Below are positions 57,029-64,000 of a stretch of 64,000 nucleotides of DNA, one piece after another. How positions within the stretch are numbered: position 1 is the stretch's first letter; every line of letters begins with the position of its first letter. Location of the stretch: the NCBI RefSeq assembly GCF_014197135.1, contig NZ_JACIFA010000001.1, positions 62,001 through 126,000 on the forward strand, written 5' to 3'. The position numbers and the translations under genes were made by a program. Source of the DNA: Sphingomonas zeae (lineage in GTDB: Bacteria; Pseudomonadota; Alphaproteobacteria; Sphingomonadales; Sphingomonadaceae). Under the pieces are notes generated by a model. The model was not told the DNA's origin and did not search any database. It saw nothing but the letters and a program-made list of their open reading frames with translations.

Positions 57029-57835
57029 TCAGAGCGAGAAGCCCTCGCCCAGATACAGGCGGCGGACATTGGCGTCGGCGACCAGTTCCTCCGGCGATCC
57101 GCTGAACAGCACGCGGCCGTCATAGATGATGTAGGCGCGGTCGACGATGTCGAGCGTCTCGCGGACATTATGGTCGGTGATGAGCACGCCGATATCGCGC
57201 CGCTTCAGGTCCTTCACCAGATCGCGAATGTCCGCGATCGAGATCGGATCGATGCCCGCGAATGGCTCGTCGAGCAGCATGATCGACGGGTCGGCGGCCA
57301 GCGCGCGCGCGATCTCGGCGCGGCGACGCTCGCCACCCGACAGCGCCATGGCGGGCGCGGCACGCAGCCGGGTCAGGCCGAACTCCTCCAGTAGCTTGTC
57401 GAGCTTGCGCGCGCGCTCGGCCGGATCGGGCTCGGCCAGTTCCAGCACGGTCAGGATGTTCTTCTCGATCGACAGCCCGCGAAAGATCGAGGTTTCCTGC
57501 GGCAGATAACCCAGGCCCAGGATCGCGCGGCGATACATGGGCAGGCCGGTGATATCCTCGCCGTCCAGCATGATGCGGCCCGAGTCGGGCTTCACCAGCC
57601 CCATGACCGAATAGAAGCAGGTCGTCTTGCCCGCGCCATTGGGGCCGAGCAGCCCGATCACCTCGCCGCGCCCGACCGACACCGACACATCGGTCAGGAC
57701 GACGCGCTTGTCATAGCTCTTGGCGATCGACACCACCTGAAGGCCGTTGGCGACCGGCGGCTCCGATACGGGAGCGGTGCGATGGCCCGGGCGCTGATCA
57801 GCCTCGCGAATCGGGGTTTCCATGTCCATCGGCAC
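57029..57835 (-). CDS. lptB: LPS export ABC transporter ATP-binding protein LptB
   Basis: 268 residues. Walker A GLLGPNGAGKTTCFYSVMGL, signature ALSGGERRRAEIARALA, Walker B PSIMLLDEPFAGIDPISIAD, and the H-loop LITDHNVRETLDI. Q-loop GYLPQETSIFRG is characteristic of LptB. An N-terminal extension of about 30 residues precedes the ATPase core; ATGs at 57835, 57829 and 57823 are all possible. It powers LPS transport with LptF/LptG (not here). lptA and lptC are directly upstream. Confidence 0.94.
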   Translation of the reverse strand: MPMDMETPIREADQRPGHRTAPVSEPPVANGLQVVSIAKSYDKRVVLTDVSVSVGRGEVIGLLGPNGAGKTTCFYSVMGLVKPDSGRIMLDGEDITGLPMYRRAILGLGYLPQETSIFRGLSIEKNILTVLELAEPDPAERARKLDKLLEEFGLTRLRAAPAMALSGGERRRAEIARALAADPSIMLLDEPFAGIDPISIADIRDLVKDLKRRDIGVLITDHNVRETLDIVDRAYIIYDGRVLFSGSPEELVADANVRRLYLGEGFSL

Positions 57836-57890
57836 TGTTCTTCCCTTGACTGGTCAGACGTTAGCGCGGGCGTGGCACCCGCGTCACGCC

Positions 57891-58433
57891 TCAGTTGCGA
57901 TCGGGGACCGAGAAGGTGCCCGTGACCCGGCCCGATGGCGCACGGCTGACGGTGCCGCCATTGCCCGACGTGGCGCCGCCCGCCACCGACGAGCCGTCGA
58001 TCACCGCGCGGCCCGTATCCAGGTTGAGTGTCAACCGCCCGCCATTCACCGTGTTGCCGCCCTGAGTCAACGTGACGTTGCCCAGCATGGTGATGACCCG
58101 GCGATTGAGGTCGTAGATCGCATAGTTGCTGCGCGCGGTCTGGTCGGGCCGCTTGACGACGACGTTGCCCGACGCCTCGAACCGCGAGACCTGCGGCTTT
58201 CCGCCGATCACTTGGCCGGTATAGACGATGACCACCCGCGCCGCGGTCAGGGTCATCTCCGCCTGGCGTAACGAGACGTTGCCCGACAGGACGCCACGGT
58301 TCTGCTTGTCCTGCAACTCGATGACGTCGGCGCCGAAATCGACGGGCGCGCGACTGTCATGCTTGACCTGCGCGGCCGCGGAGGCTGCCAGAACGAGAAG
58401 GGCCGGAGCCGCGGCGGCGAAGAGCTTGTGCAT
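57891..58433 (-). CDS. lptA: LPS transport periplasmic protein LptA
   Basis: 180 residues. Signal peptide MHKLFAAAAPALLVLAASAA, then the OstA-type beta-jellyroll (APVDFGADVIELQDKQNRGV, LSGNVSLRQAEMTLTAARVV, FEASGNVVVKRPDQTARSNY). Forms the periplasmic bridge for LPS between LptC and LptD. C-terminal Gly/Ser-rich tail ends in TGTFSVPDRN. Confidence 0.9.
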   Translation of the reverse strand: MHKLFAAAAPALLVLAASAAAQVKHDSRAPVDFGADVIELQDKQNRGVLSGNVSLRQAEMTLTAARVVIVYTGQVIGGKPQVSRFEASGNVVVKRPDQTARSNYAIYDLNRRVITMLGNVTLTQGGNTVNGGRLTLNLDTGRAVIDGSSVAGGATSGNGGTVSRAPSGRVTGTFSVPDRN

Positions 58434-58451
58434 GAGCGGCTATTTCGGGCT

Positions 58452-59078
58452 TTACGGCACGATGCGCAAGCGGGCGTTGCCTTCCAGCCGGACGGAGCGA
58501 TTTTCCAGGTCCGCCCGCATCTTGTTCGCGCTGAAATTGCCCTGCGGTACGCGGCCGGTCACCGCACCGCCCGACACCAGCGTGCGTTGTTGCAGGTCGA
58601 TGGTCGCGTTCTGCGTCTGAAGGTCGTATCCGCCCGCCGACTTGAAATCGAGCGGCCCGTCCAGCTGCACCTGTTCGGTGCGCATGTCGTAGCGGCCCGA
58701 ATTGGCGCTGACCGTGGCCGGGCCGTCCGACAGGCGGATCGCGGCGGACAGCTTGTTGAGCTGTACGACCGGCTCGGCGGAACTGCGCTGGATCGCCGAC
58801 CCCGCGTCGAGCGAGAAGGGCTGTCCCTTGTCGTCGACGCCGCGATATTGTGCGGCCTGGATCTTCAGTCGTTCCTTGGCGACCTCGACCTTCTTCTTGT
58901 CGAGCACGAACGACACCTCGTTCGAGGCATAGATGGGCGCCATCACCAGGAACGCGGTCAATACGCCGATCGCGCTGGGCAGCATCCAGCGCGCCACCGT
59001 CACGAAACGGTCGTGGCGGCTGCCGGGTGCCGCCCAGATCTGGCGCCGGGTACGGACGCGGTCGGCGATCTCGGACAT
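58452..59078 (-). CDS. lptC: LPS export protein LptC
   Basis: 208 residues. One N-terminal membrane helix (WMLPSAIGVLTAFLVMAPIY) and a periplasmic LptC domain (VAKERLKIQAAQYRGVDDKG, QLDGPLDFKSAGGYDLQTQN) that receives LPS from LptBFG and passes it to LptA. Position directly before lptA supports the call. 24 bases follow the RNase D stop. Confidence 0.88.
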   Translation of the reverse strand: MSEIADRVRTRRQIWAAPGSRHDRFVTVARWMLPSAIGVLTAFLVMAPIYASNEVSFVLDKKKVEVAKERLKIQAAQYRGVDDKGQPFSLDAGSAIQRSSAEPVVQLNKLSAAIRLSDGPATVSANSGRYDMRTEQVQLDGPLDFKSAGGYDLQTQNATIDLQQRTLVSGGAVTGRVPQGNFSANKMRADLENRSVRLEGNARLRIVP

Positions 59079-59102
59079 GATGGCTCCTTACGCGACGCGG
59101 GT

Positions 59103-59723
59103 TCAGGCGTGGGCGAAGATATCGACCTCGGGCCAGCCCGCCAGATCCAGCTCGGCGCGGGCGGGAAGGAAATCGAAACAGGCCTGCGCCAGTTCCATCC
59201 GGCCTTCCCGCTCCAGCCGCTTGTCGAGTTCGACCTTCATGCGGTGAAGGTAACGCACGTCCGACGCGGCATATTCGCGCTGCGCTTCGGTGAGTTCGGG
59301 CGCCCCCCAGTCCGACGATTGCTGCGCCTTGGACAGCTCGACGCCGAGCAGCTCGCGGACCAGCTCCTTCAGGCCGTGGCGGTCGGTATAGGTGCGGATC
59401 AGGCGCGACGCGATCTTGGTGCAATAGACGGGGGCCGCAACGACACCGAGATAATGGCGGATCGCGGCGATATCGAACCGTCCGAAATGATAGAGCTTCA
59501 GCCGCGCCGGATCGGCGAGCAGCGCGCGAAGGTTGGGCGCGGCATAGTCGCTATCGGGGGCGAAGCGGACCAGATGTTCGTCCGGGCCGCCGTCGGACAA
59601 CTGGACGACGCACAGCCGGTCGCGCGGGGTGATGAGGCCCATCGTCTCGGTATCGACGGCGATCGCGGCACCAGCTGCGAACAGATCGGCGGGAATGTCT
59701 TCTTCGTGCAGATGAACGGTCAT
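59103..59723 (-). CDS. Ribonuclease D-like 3'-5' exonuclease
   Basis: 206 residues. The DEDDy exonuclease motifs are seen: IAVDTETMGLITPRDRLCVV (Exo I), LKLYHFGRFDIAAIRHYLG (Exo II) and REYAASDVRYLHRMKVELD (Exo III, Tyr). It lacks the HRDC domains of full-length RNase D, which is common for the ~205-residue alphaproteobacterial form. It may trim tRNA or other RNA 3' ends. ATG at 59721-59723; longer frame upstream not used. Located before the lptC-lptA-lptB-rpoN run on the same strand. Confidence 0.9.
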   Translation of the reverse strand: MTVHLHEEDIPADLFAAGAAIAVDTETMGLITPRDRLCVVQLSDGGPDEHLVRFAPDSDYAAPNLRALLADPARLKLYHFGRFDIAAIRHYLGVVAAPVYCTKIASRLIRTYTDRHGLKELVRELLGVELSKAQQSSDWGAPELTEAQREYAASDVRYLHRMKVELDKRLEREGRMELAQACFDFLPARAELDLAGWPEVDIFAHA

Positions 59724-60044
59724 GACGCCTGCCCTAGCGGCGGCGGCGAAAAGCCTCAACCGCGATCGGGCGCGACGGTGAGAAAAGACGCGGGGGGCGG
59801 GCCATATGATTCGGCGTCTTTTACAAAGATGTTGTGGAGTTTTGGCCACAATTCCGACGTAATCTGCCTCGTTCGCGCCAAAGCGAGACGGGCTCGCACG
59901 ATTTCGTTCGCGATGCCTGTCCTTCTGCGTTATGGATCGCCACTAGGCGCAAAAGGTTTGGCGCCAAAAGATCCGCGCTCTTCGTCCGGCGCACGGTTCT
60001 TGAGGACAGGATTTGCGGGCGAACCGGGAAGACGAACAGGGCTT
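59724..60044. other. Intergenic region between RNase D and cold-shock gene with palindromes
   Basis: 321 bp without a gene, expected to hold the promoter and a long 5' leader of the cold-shock gene. Visible elements: TTGTGG-N8-CCACAA (59832-59851), and the perfect palindrome TTTGGCGCCAAA (59957-59968) within a larger GGCGC / GCGCC pair. No known riboswitch was recognised. Confidence 0.45.
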
Positions 60045-60905
60045 ATGAGTTTCGATAGAGGTAGCCGGGGCAATCGCGGCTCGCGTGGCCGCGACAAGCG
60101 GGACAATTTCGGCGGCGGCGATGAAGGCGGCTTTGGCGGCGGCTTCGGTGGCGGTGATCGCTTCGGCGGCGGCGGCGGCTTCGGCGGCGGTTTCGGTGGC
60201 GGCGACCGCTTCGGCGGTGGTGGCGATCGCGGCGGTTTCGGCGGCGGTGACCGTGGCGGTTTCGGCGGCGGCGGCGGCGGTGGCTTCCGTAGCGGCGGCG
60301 GTGGCGGCTTCGGCGGCGGTCGTGGCGGCGGCGGTATGCCCCCCCAGGTCGTTGGTGAAGGCACGGGTGTCGTCAAGTTTTTCAACGCGCAGAAGGGCTT
60401 TGGCTTCGTCGTGCGCGATGACGGCGGCGAAGACGTGTTTGTTCACATCTCGGCGGTCGAGCAGGCGGGTCTGGCCGGCCTGGCCGAGGGCCAGCCGCTC
60501 GGCTTCACCCTGGTCGATCGCGGCGGCCGCATCTCGGCCACCGAGCTGAAGATCGAGGGCGAGCCGCTTCCGGTTCAGGATCGCGCTCCGCGCGAACCGC
60601 GTGAAGGCGGCTTCGGCGGCGACCGTGATCGCGGCCCGCGCGGCGGTGCCGCCGGTGGTTTCGGCGGCGCTCCGCAGCGTCAGCTGACCGGTGAGAAGGC
60701 GACCGGCACGGTCAAGTTCTTCAATGCGATGAAGGGCTTCGGCTTCATTCAGCGCGACGACGGACAGCCCGATGCGTTCGTGCATATCTCGGCCGTCGAA
60801 CGCGCCGGCATGGGCTCGCTGAACGAGGGCGATCGCCTGTCGTTCGAGATCGAGGTCGATCGTCGCGGCAAGTACGCAGCGGTCAACCTGCAGAACGAGG
60901 GCTGA
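60045..60905 (+). CDS. Tandem cold-shock domain protein with long glycine-rich N-terminal tail
   Basis: 286 residues. Residues 1-100 are a low-complexity tail of Gly with Arg, Phe and Asp (SFDRGSRGNRGSRGRDKRDN, then repeats such as GGGFGGGDRFGGGG). Two cold-shock domains follow: GVVKFFNAQKGFGFVVRDDG with DVFVHISAVE, and GTVKFFNAMKGFGFIQRDDG with AFVHISAVER; both keep the RNP1 and RNP2 aromatic residues that bind single-stranded RNA or DNA. A second Gly/Arg-rich linker (PREPREGGFGGDRDRGPRGG) joins them. This RGG-like layout resembles eukaryotic RNA-binding proteins more than ordinary CspA. Likely RNA chaperone. ATG 60045 is preceded by AGGG; longer upstream frame is antisense to other genes. 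Confidence 0.9.
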   Translation: MSFDRGSRGNRGSRGRDKRDNFGGGDEGGFGGGFGGGDRFGGGGGFGGGFGGGDRFGGGGDRGGFGGGDRGGFGGGGGGGFRSGGGGGFGGGRGGGGMPPQVVGEGTGVVKFFNAQKGFGFVVRDDGGEDVFVHISAVEQAGLAGLAEGQPLGFTLVDRGGRISATELKIEGEPLPVQDRAPREPREGGFGGDRDRGPRGGAAGGFGGAPQRQLTGEKATGTVKFFNAMKGFGFIQRDDGQPDAFVHISAVERAGMGSLNEGDRLSFEIEVDRRGKYAAVNLQNEG

Positions 60906-61275
60906 TCCCCCTCGGCTAAATAAGCCATCCCTTTTCGGGCGACAGGGTCCGGCGTTGCAGCGATGCGACGCCGGGCCTTTTCGTTTTCTGGGGTGTTATT
61001 GGCGGTTGCTCGCAGGCGGTGGCGTATCGCGATGGTCGAGCGGCATTGTTGCGCGACTCCGCAGGCATCGGCCCTGATCAATGGCCACCACGGTCCGTTT
61101 TGGCTCGATACGATGATGGGGTGGCGCGGGCTGTCCGTTTTTTCGTCGGGCATTCTCGTTCGATCCTGCGTCGCGTCGCCCAGCGTCGGGCGACATCGCT
61201 CGCGCCAGGAACCGGGATTCGCCGCGACGATCCGGTCTTCCCCGCCACACAGCGGCCCGGCTAAGCTGACATTCA
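60906..61275 (+). other. Intergenic region after the cold-shock gene
   Basis: 370 bp. Apart from the terminator at 60949-60988, I see no convincing gene or element; open frames here lack coding character and run across the phosphatase gene in other frames. Confidence 0.4.
60949..60988 (+). terminator. Rho-independent terminator of the cold-shock gene
   Basis: CCGGCGT (60949-60955) pairs with ACGCCGG (60968-60974) around a partly self-complementary loop, followed by TTTTCGTTTT. Confidence 0.82.
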
Positions 61276-61623
61276 ATGCCGCCCCCGTCCTCCATCACCA
61301 ACGTCCTGTTCGTCTGCAGCCAGAACCGTCTGCGCAGCCCCACGGCCGAGCAGATCTTCGCGTCGCGCCGCGATCTGGAAGTCTCGTCAGCGGGCACGAA
61401 CAACGATGCCGAAAATCCCCTGACTGCCGAACTGGTGTCCTGGGCCGACGTCATCGTCGTCATGGAGAAGACTCACCGGACCAAGGTTCAGCAGCGGTTT
61501 CGCAAGGCCTTGAACGGCAAGCGGATGATCTGTCTGGATATCCCCGACGACTATGCCTTCATGGACCCGGCATTGATTGAGTTGCTGCACGCTCGACTGG
61601 CGCGGCATTTTCCTGGCGAGTGA
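61276..61623 (+). CDS. Low-molecular-weight protein-tyrosine-phosphatase-like protein
   Basis: 115 residues. The P-loop VLFVCSQNRLRSPTAEQIFA gives the C-x5-R-S signature near the N-terminus and the general fold of low-molecular-weight phosphatases follows (LEVSSAGTNNDAENPLTAEL, ADVIVVMEKTHRTKV). The length is short (typical about 150), as in a known subfamily of ~110-residue bacterial proteins annotated as predicted phosphatases; the C-terminal acid motif DIPDDYAFMDPALIELL carries an aspartate in the expected region. Cytosolic. No operon partner is obvious. Confidence 0.78.
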   Translation: MPPPSSITNVLFVCSQNRLRSPTAEQIFASRRDLEVSSAGTNNDAENPLTAELVSWADVIVVMEKTHRTKVQQRFRKALNGKRMICLDIPDDYAFMDPALIELLHARLARHFPGE

Positions 61624-61656
61624 CGGGGGCAATCGCGTCCATGCGGAGCACCCGGT

Positions 61657-62208
61657 ATGATATCGTGGCTGAAGACTATCCTGTCCCGTACGCGACCCGT
61701 GTCGCGGACGCGTGGTCGGCCGCCGATCCTGCCGGAGGGGGCGGCGGAGCAACGCTATGCGGCTTTGGCCGATCATTGGGCATTGGCCGAACCCAAATTC
61801 TACACACCCGCCCATGACGAGGACGGCATTACGGCGCTGGAGATGCGATATGGCATTCGTCTGCCGCCGGAATTCCGCGCCTATCTGTCGATCGCGGCTC
61901 CGCGCCACCAGTTCATGGACAACGAAACCATAAGCTGGTGGTCGGTGCGTGACATAAAGTCCCTAGCGGAAGAATGCGCCAGTTGGGAACCCGGATGGGG
62001 CGGGGATGCGGTCGAGGCCGAGCAGCACGGCTATCTGGTCTTTGCGGACTACCTGATTTGGTGCTGGGCATGGGCGATATGTTGTGTGGAGGGGCCGCAT
62101 TATGGACGAATCGCGGTGATTCGTGGCAGTCCGCCCGATACTTTCGTCGCCGACGATCTGAGCGCGTTTATCGGCATGGCCCTGCACGATGATCCCCGAA
62201 TCCACTGA
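61657..62208 (+). CDS. SMI1/KNR4 family protein
   Basis: 183 residues. ALEMRYGIRLPPEFRAYLSI and the following FMDNETISWWSVRDIKSLAE, GYLVFADYLIWCWAWAICCV and IRGSPPDTFVADDLSAFIGM match the SUKH/SMI1-KNR4 fold. In bacteria these are often immunity proteins against secreted nuclease toxins but also occur as orphans; no toxin gene is nearby. The first 45 residues (ISWLKTILSRTRPVSRTRGR) are basic and not part of the domain. Confidence 0.75.
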   Translation: MISWLKTILSRTRPVSRTRGRPPILPEGAAEQRYAALADHWALAEPKFYTPAHDEDGITALEMRYGIRLPPEFRAYLSIAAPRHQFMDNETISWWSVRDIKSLAEECASWEPGWGGDAVEAEQHGYLVFADYLIWCWAWAICCVEGPHYGRIAVIRGSPPDTFVADDLSAFIGMALHDDPRIH

Positions 62209-62245
62209 CAGGCGGCCGCCCCATATTGCGCAAAGGCGCCATCTC

Positions 62246-62263
62246 CTGTACCGATCGATACAG
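62246..62263. promoter_or_regulatory. Probable TetR-type operator upstream of the NTF2-like gene
   Basis: CTGTACCGATCGATACAG is an 18-bp palindrome with one mismatched pair, 32 bases before the ATG of the NTF2-like gene. The TACCGATCGATA core resembles operators of LmrA/YxaF-group TetR regulators, and such a regulator is encoded just downstream. Confidence 0.6.
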
Positions 62264-62294
62264 AATCGACTAGCCGGTTTGGAGGTTTCCCGTC

Positions 62295-62756
62295 ATGCGT
62301 CAGCCCCTACCGCCTTTCACCTCCGAAACCGCCGCGCAAAAGGTCCGTGCCGCCGAGGATGCGTGGAACAGCCGCGATCCCGAACGAGTCGCGCTGGCCT
62401 ATACGCCCGACTGCCCATGGCGGAATCGCGATCAGTTTCTGACGGGGCATGACGCGATCGTCGCCTTTCTGCGCGGCAAATGGGCGCGCGAGCGGGATTA
62501 TCGGCTCATCAAGCAATTGTGGGCGCATCAGGACAGCCGGATCGCGGTACGCTTTGCCTATGAATGGCATGATGCGGGCGGCCAGTGGTTTCGCTCCTAT
62601 GGCAATGAGAATTGGGACTTTGCCGAGGATGGCCGGATGCGGCGCCGGATCGCATCGATCAACGATCTGGCGATTCGCGAAGACGAGCGGCTGTTCCACT
62701 GGCCGCTCGGCACTCGTCCGGCGGATCATCCTTCGCTCAGCGAACTCGGGCTCTGA
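62295..62756 (+). CDS. NTF2-like protein of the DUF1348 family
   Basis: 153 residues. [98 protein letters not shown] and the end [18 protein letters not shown] match DUF1348, a SnoaL/NTF2-like fold with a small-molecule pocket; the substrate is unknown. GGAGG lies ten bases before the ATG. Two bases separate it from the TetR gene, so they are one transcript, probably autoregulated through the palindrome at 62246. Confidence 0.88.
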   Translation: MRQPLPPFTSETAAQKVRAAEDAWNSRDPERVALAYTPDCPWRNRDQFLTGHDAIVAFLRGKWARERDYRLIKQLWAHQDSRIAVRFAYEWHDAGGQWFRSYGNENWDFAEDGRMRRRIASINDLAIREDERLFHWPLGTRPADHPSLSELGL

Positions 62757-62758
62757 TC

Positions 62759-63331
62759 ATGGCGCGGATGATCGCCGAGCGCGCCGATGCGCTGCCGGGG
62801 CTGGCCGAGGTGTTCCGCGAATATGGCTATGCCGGGGCCAGTCTGTCGCTGATCGGCACCGCGACGGGGCTGGGGCGGGGGAGCCTCTATCACTTCTTCC
62901 CCGGCGGCAAGCAGGAGATGGCGGCGGCCGTGCTGGCCGATGTCGCAGCCTGGTTCGACGCGGCGGTGTTCACGCCGCTGGAGCAGGCCGACGATCCGCG
63001 CGCGGGCATCGATTCGATGATGGTGGCGGTGGACCGCTATTTCGGCTCCGGCCAGCGCGCCTGCCTGATCGGAGCATGGGGGCTGGGGGCGACTCGCGAT
63101 CCCTTTGCCGAGCCGATCGCGGCCTATTTCCGGCGCTGGATCGCCGCGCTCCAGTCGCTGCTCGTTCAAGCGGGCGTGGCGGAGGATCACGCCGCCACGC
63201 TGGCGCAGGATGTCGTCAGCGGCATCCAGGGGGCAGTCGTGCTGGCGCGCGCGCTGAACGACCCTTCGCTGTTCCGCGCGACGCTGGGGCGGCTGACGGC
63301 GCGGCTCTATACCGCGCTCGCCGCCGCCTGA
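62759..63331 (+). CDS. TetR-family transcriptional regulator
   Basis: About 190 residues. N-terminal helix-turn-helix (ALPGLAEVFREYGYAGASLS, LIGTATGLGRGSLYHFFPGG) with the typical YHFF recognition helix, and a C-terminal domain (AGIDSMMVAVDRYFGSGQRA, CLIGAWGLGATRDPFAEPIA) like LmrA/YxaF-group TetR proteins. Cotranscribed with the NTF2-like gene; likely repressor of that operon. Ligand unknown. Start ATG 62759; the longer frame upstream overlaps the previous gene. Confidence 0.88.
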   Translation: MARMIAERADALPGLAEVFREYGYAGASLSLIGTATGLGRGSLYHFFPGGKQEMAAAVLADVAAWFDAAVFTPLEQADDPRAGIDSMMVAVDRYFGSGQRACLIGAWGLGATRDPFAEPIAAYFRRWIAALQSLLVQAGVAEDHAATLAQDVVSGIQGAVVLARALNDPSLFRATLGRLTARLYTALAAA

Positions 63332-63335
63332 TCGT

Positions 63336-64000
63336 TCAGATCGCCGCCAGCGCCTGTTCGCAATCGGCGATCAGGTCGTCGGCATCCTCGACCCCGATCG
63401 AGATGCGGACCAGATTGTCGGTGATCCCCAGCGCCGCCTTGCGTTCATCGGGGACCGACAGGTGCGTCATCGCCGCCGGATGGCTGGCCAGCGTCTCCGT
63501 CCCGCCCAGGCTGACGGCCAGCTTGGCGATGCGTAAGCTATCGAGGAAGCGGAACGACTCCGCTTCGCCCCCCTTGAGGTAGAGCGAGAAAGTCGATCCG
63601 CCGCCGGTACAGTGGCGACGATAGATGTCCGCCTGCCGCTCCATGCCGGGCGTGTCCGCCAGGAAACCGAGATAGCCGACCCGCTCGACCTTGGGATGGT
63701 CGCGTAGGAAGGCGCAGACCTTGGCGGCGTTTTCGCCCGCCCGGCTCATGCGCAACTCCAGCGTCTCGAGCGAGCGGAGCAGCATCCACGCCGTATTGGG
63801 GTCGCAGATCGTGCCGATGGTGTTGCGCATCGAGCGGATGGTGGCGATGTGCGCCTTCGACCCCAGCACGCCGCCCGCGACCAGGTCGGAATGGCCGCCG
63901 GCATATTTGGTCAGCGAATAGACGACCAGATCCGCCCCGTGGCGAAGCGGACGCTGCCAGAGCGGGCCGAGGAAGGTGTTGTCGATCGCGATGGGCGGCT
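63336..64000 (-). CDS. Trans-sulfuration PLP enzyme (cystathionine gamma-synthase/beta-lyase family), 5' end beyond window
   Basis: The frame is open from the window edge to a stop at 63336-63338; about 221 C-terminal residues are visible. The PLP lysine lies in LVVYSLTKYAGGHSDLVAGG, followed by GSKAHIATIRSMRNTIGTIC, STFSLYLKGGEAESFRFLDS and LGGTETLASHPAAMTHLS, the Cys/Met metabolism PLP-family pattern. This could be cystathionine gamma-synthase, beta-lyase or methionine gamma-lyase; the sequence at hand does not decide. It converges with the TetR gene four bases away. Confidence 0.9.
   Translation of the reverse strand, partial: PPIAIDNTFLGPLWQRPLRHGADLVVYSLTKYAGGHSDLVAGGVLGSKAHIATIRSMRNTIGTICDPNTAWMLLRSLETLELRMSRAGENAAKVCAFLRDHPKVERVGYLGFLADTPGMERQADIYRRHCTGGGSTFSLYLKGGEAESFRFLDSLRIAKLAVSLGGTETLASHPAAMTHLSVPDERKAALGITDNLVRISIGVEDADDLIADCEQALAAI

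Noticed and set aside
60963..61580. Plus-strand frame of 205 codons overlapping the phosphatase gene
   Set aside because: Runs in another frame across the clear phosphatase P-loop region and starts inside the cold-shock terminator.
1..64000. Search by eye for tRNA, rRNA, CRISPR arrays, insertion sequences and prophage genes
   Set aside because: No convincing signal; all long coding regions are accounted for by housekeeping or flagellar genes.

Overview
The window looks like a chromosomal piece of a high-GC alphaproteobacterium of the Sphingomonas group. The reasons are the dense ATGA-overlapped operons, a large TonB-dependent receptor, the argH / small lipoprotein / lysA order, the lptC-lptA-lptB-rpoN block next to an RNase D gene, a MucR-type regulator, and palindromic repeats of a kind common in sphingomonads. 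Genus-level placement is inference. I saw no tRNA, rRNA, CRISPR, insertion sequence or prophage.

Layout. 1-4280: an Hsp70-family protein (cut by the window edge) and a divergent pair for the 'ligase-associated' DNA damage response, a DEXH helicase and a metallo-beta-lactamase-fold exonuclease; their ligase partner is not here. 4304-7623: periplasmic glucan synthesis (opgG then opgH, ATGA overlap). 7835-10771: a TonB-dependent receptor with its own terminator. 10877-16132: a TlpA-like lipoprotein divergent from argH, then a small lipoprotein, lysA, a siroheme-type dehydrogenase and a ZntB/CorA transporter.

16202-53533 is an almost complete flagellar locus. One long minus-strand operon runs from a sigma-54 activator (FlbD/FleQ-like) through fliE-F-G-H-I-J-K-L-M-N-O-P-Q-R to flhB. 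fliD-fliS, two flagellin genes, a soluble lytic transglycosylase-flhA-fliA operon, a second MotA/MotB-like pair with flgA-flgM-flgN, the rod/hook operon flgB to flgL, and motA-motB make up the rest. A LolC/E-family permease sits between the second flagellin gene and fliA. The control circuit can be read directly: good sigma-54 promoters precede the transglycosylase-flhA-fliA and flgB operons, each with CCGGCAA-type repeats upstream that could bind the activator. Four matching sigma-28 promoters (TAAA-N15-GCCGTTA type) precede fliD, both flagellin genes and flgM. RpoN, the sigma-54 activator, FliA and FlgM are all encoded here. No chemotaxis genes are present, and FliM lacks the usual N-terminal CheY-binding peptide.

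53790-60905: mucR with an AT-rich upstream region, two tandem plus-strand terminators without genes (small RNA candidates), a small lysine-rich hypothetical protein, rpoN-lptB-lptA-lptC (LPS transport), RNase D, and a tandem cold-shock protein with a long glycine-rich N-terminal tail. 61276-64000: a small phosphatase, a SMI1/KNR4 protein, a DUF1348/NTF2-like protein with a TetR regulator and a likely operator, and a cut-off trans-sulfuration PLP enzyme.

Most notable: the second, compact stator-like pair; the non-lipoprotein FlgH beside an orphan LolC/E permease; FliM without a CheY-binding peptide; ribosome binding sites of rpoN and the siroheme gene supplied by palindromic hairpins; and the tandem small RNA candidates upstream of mucR.
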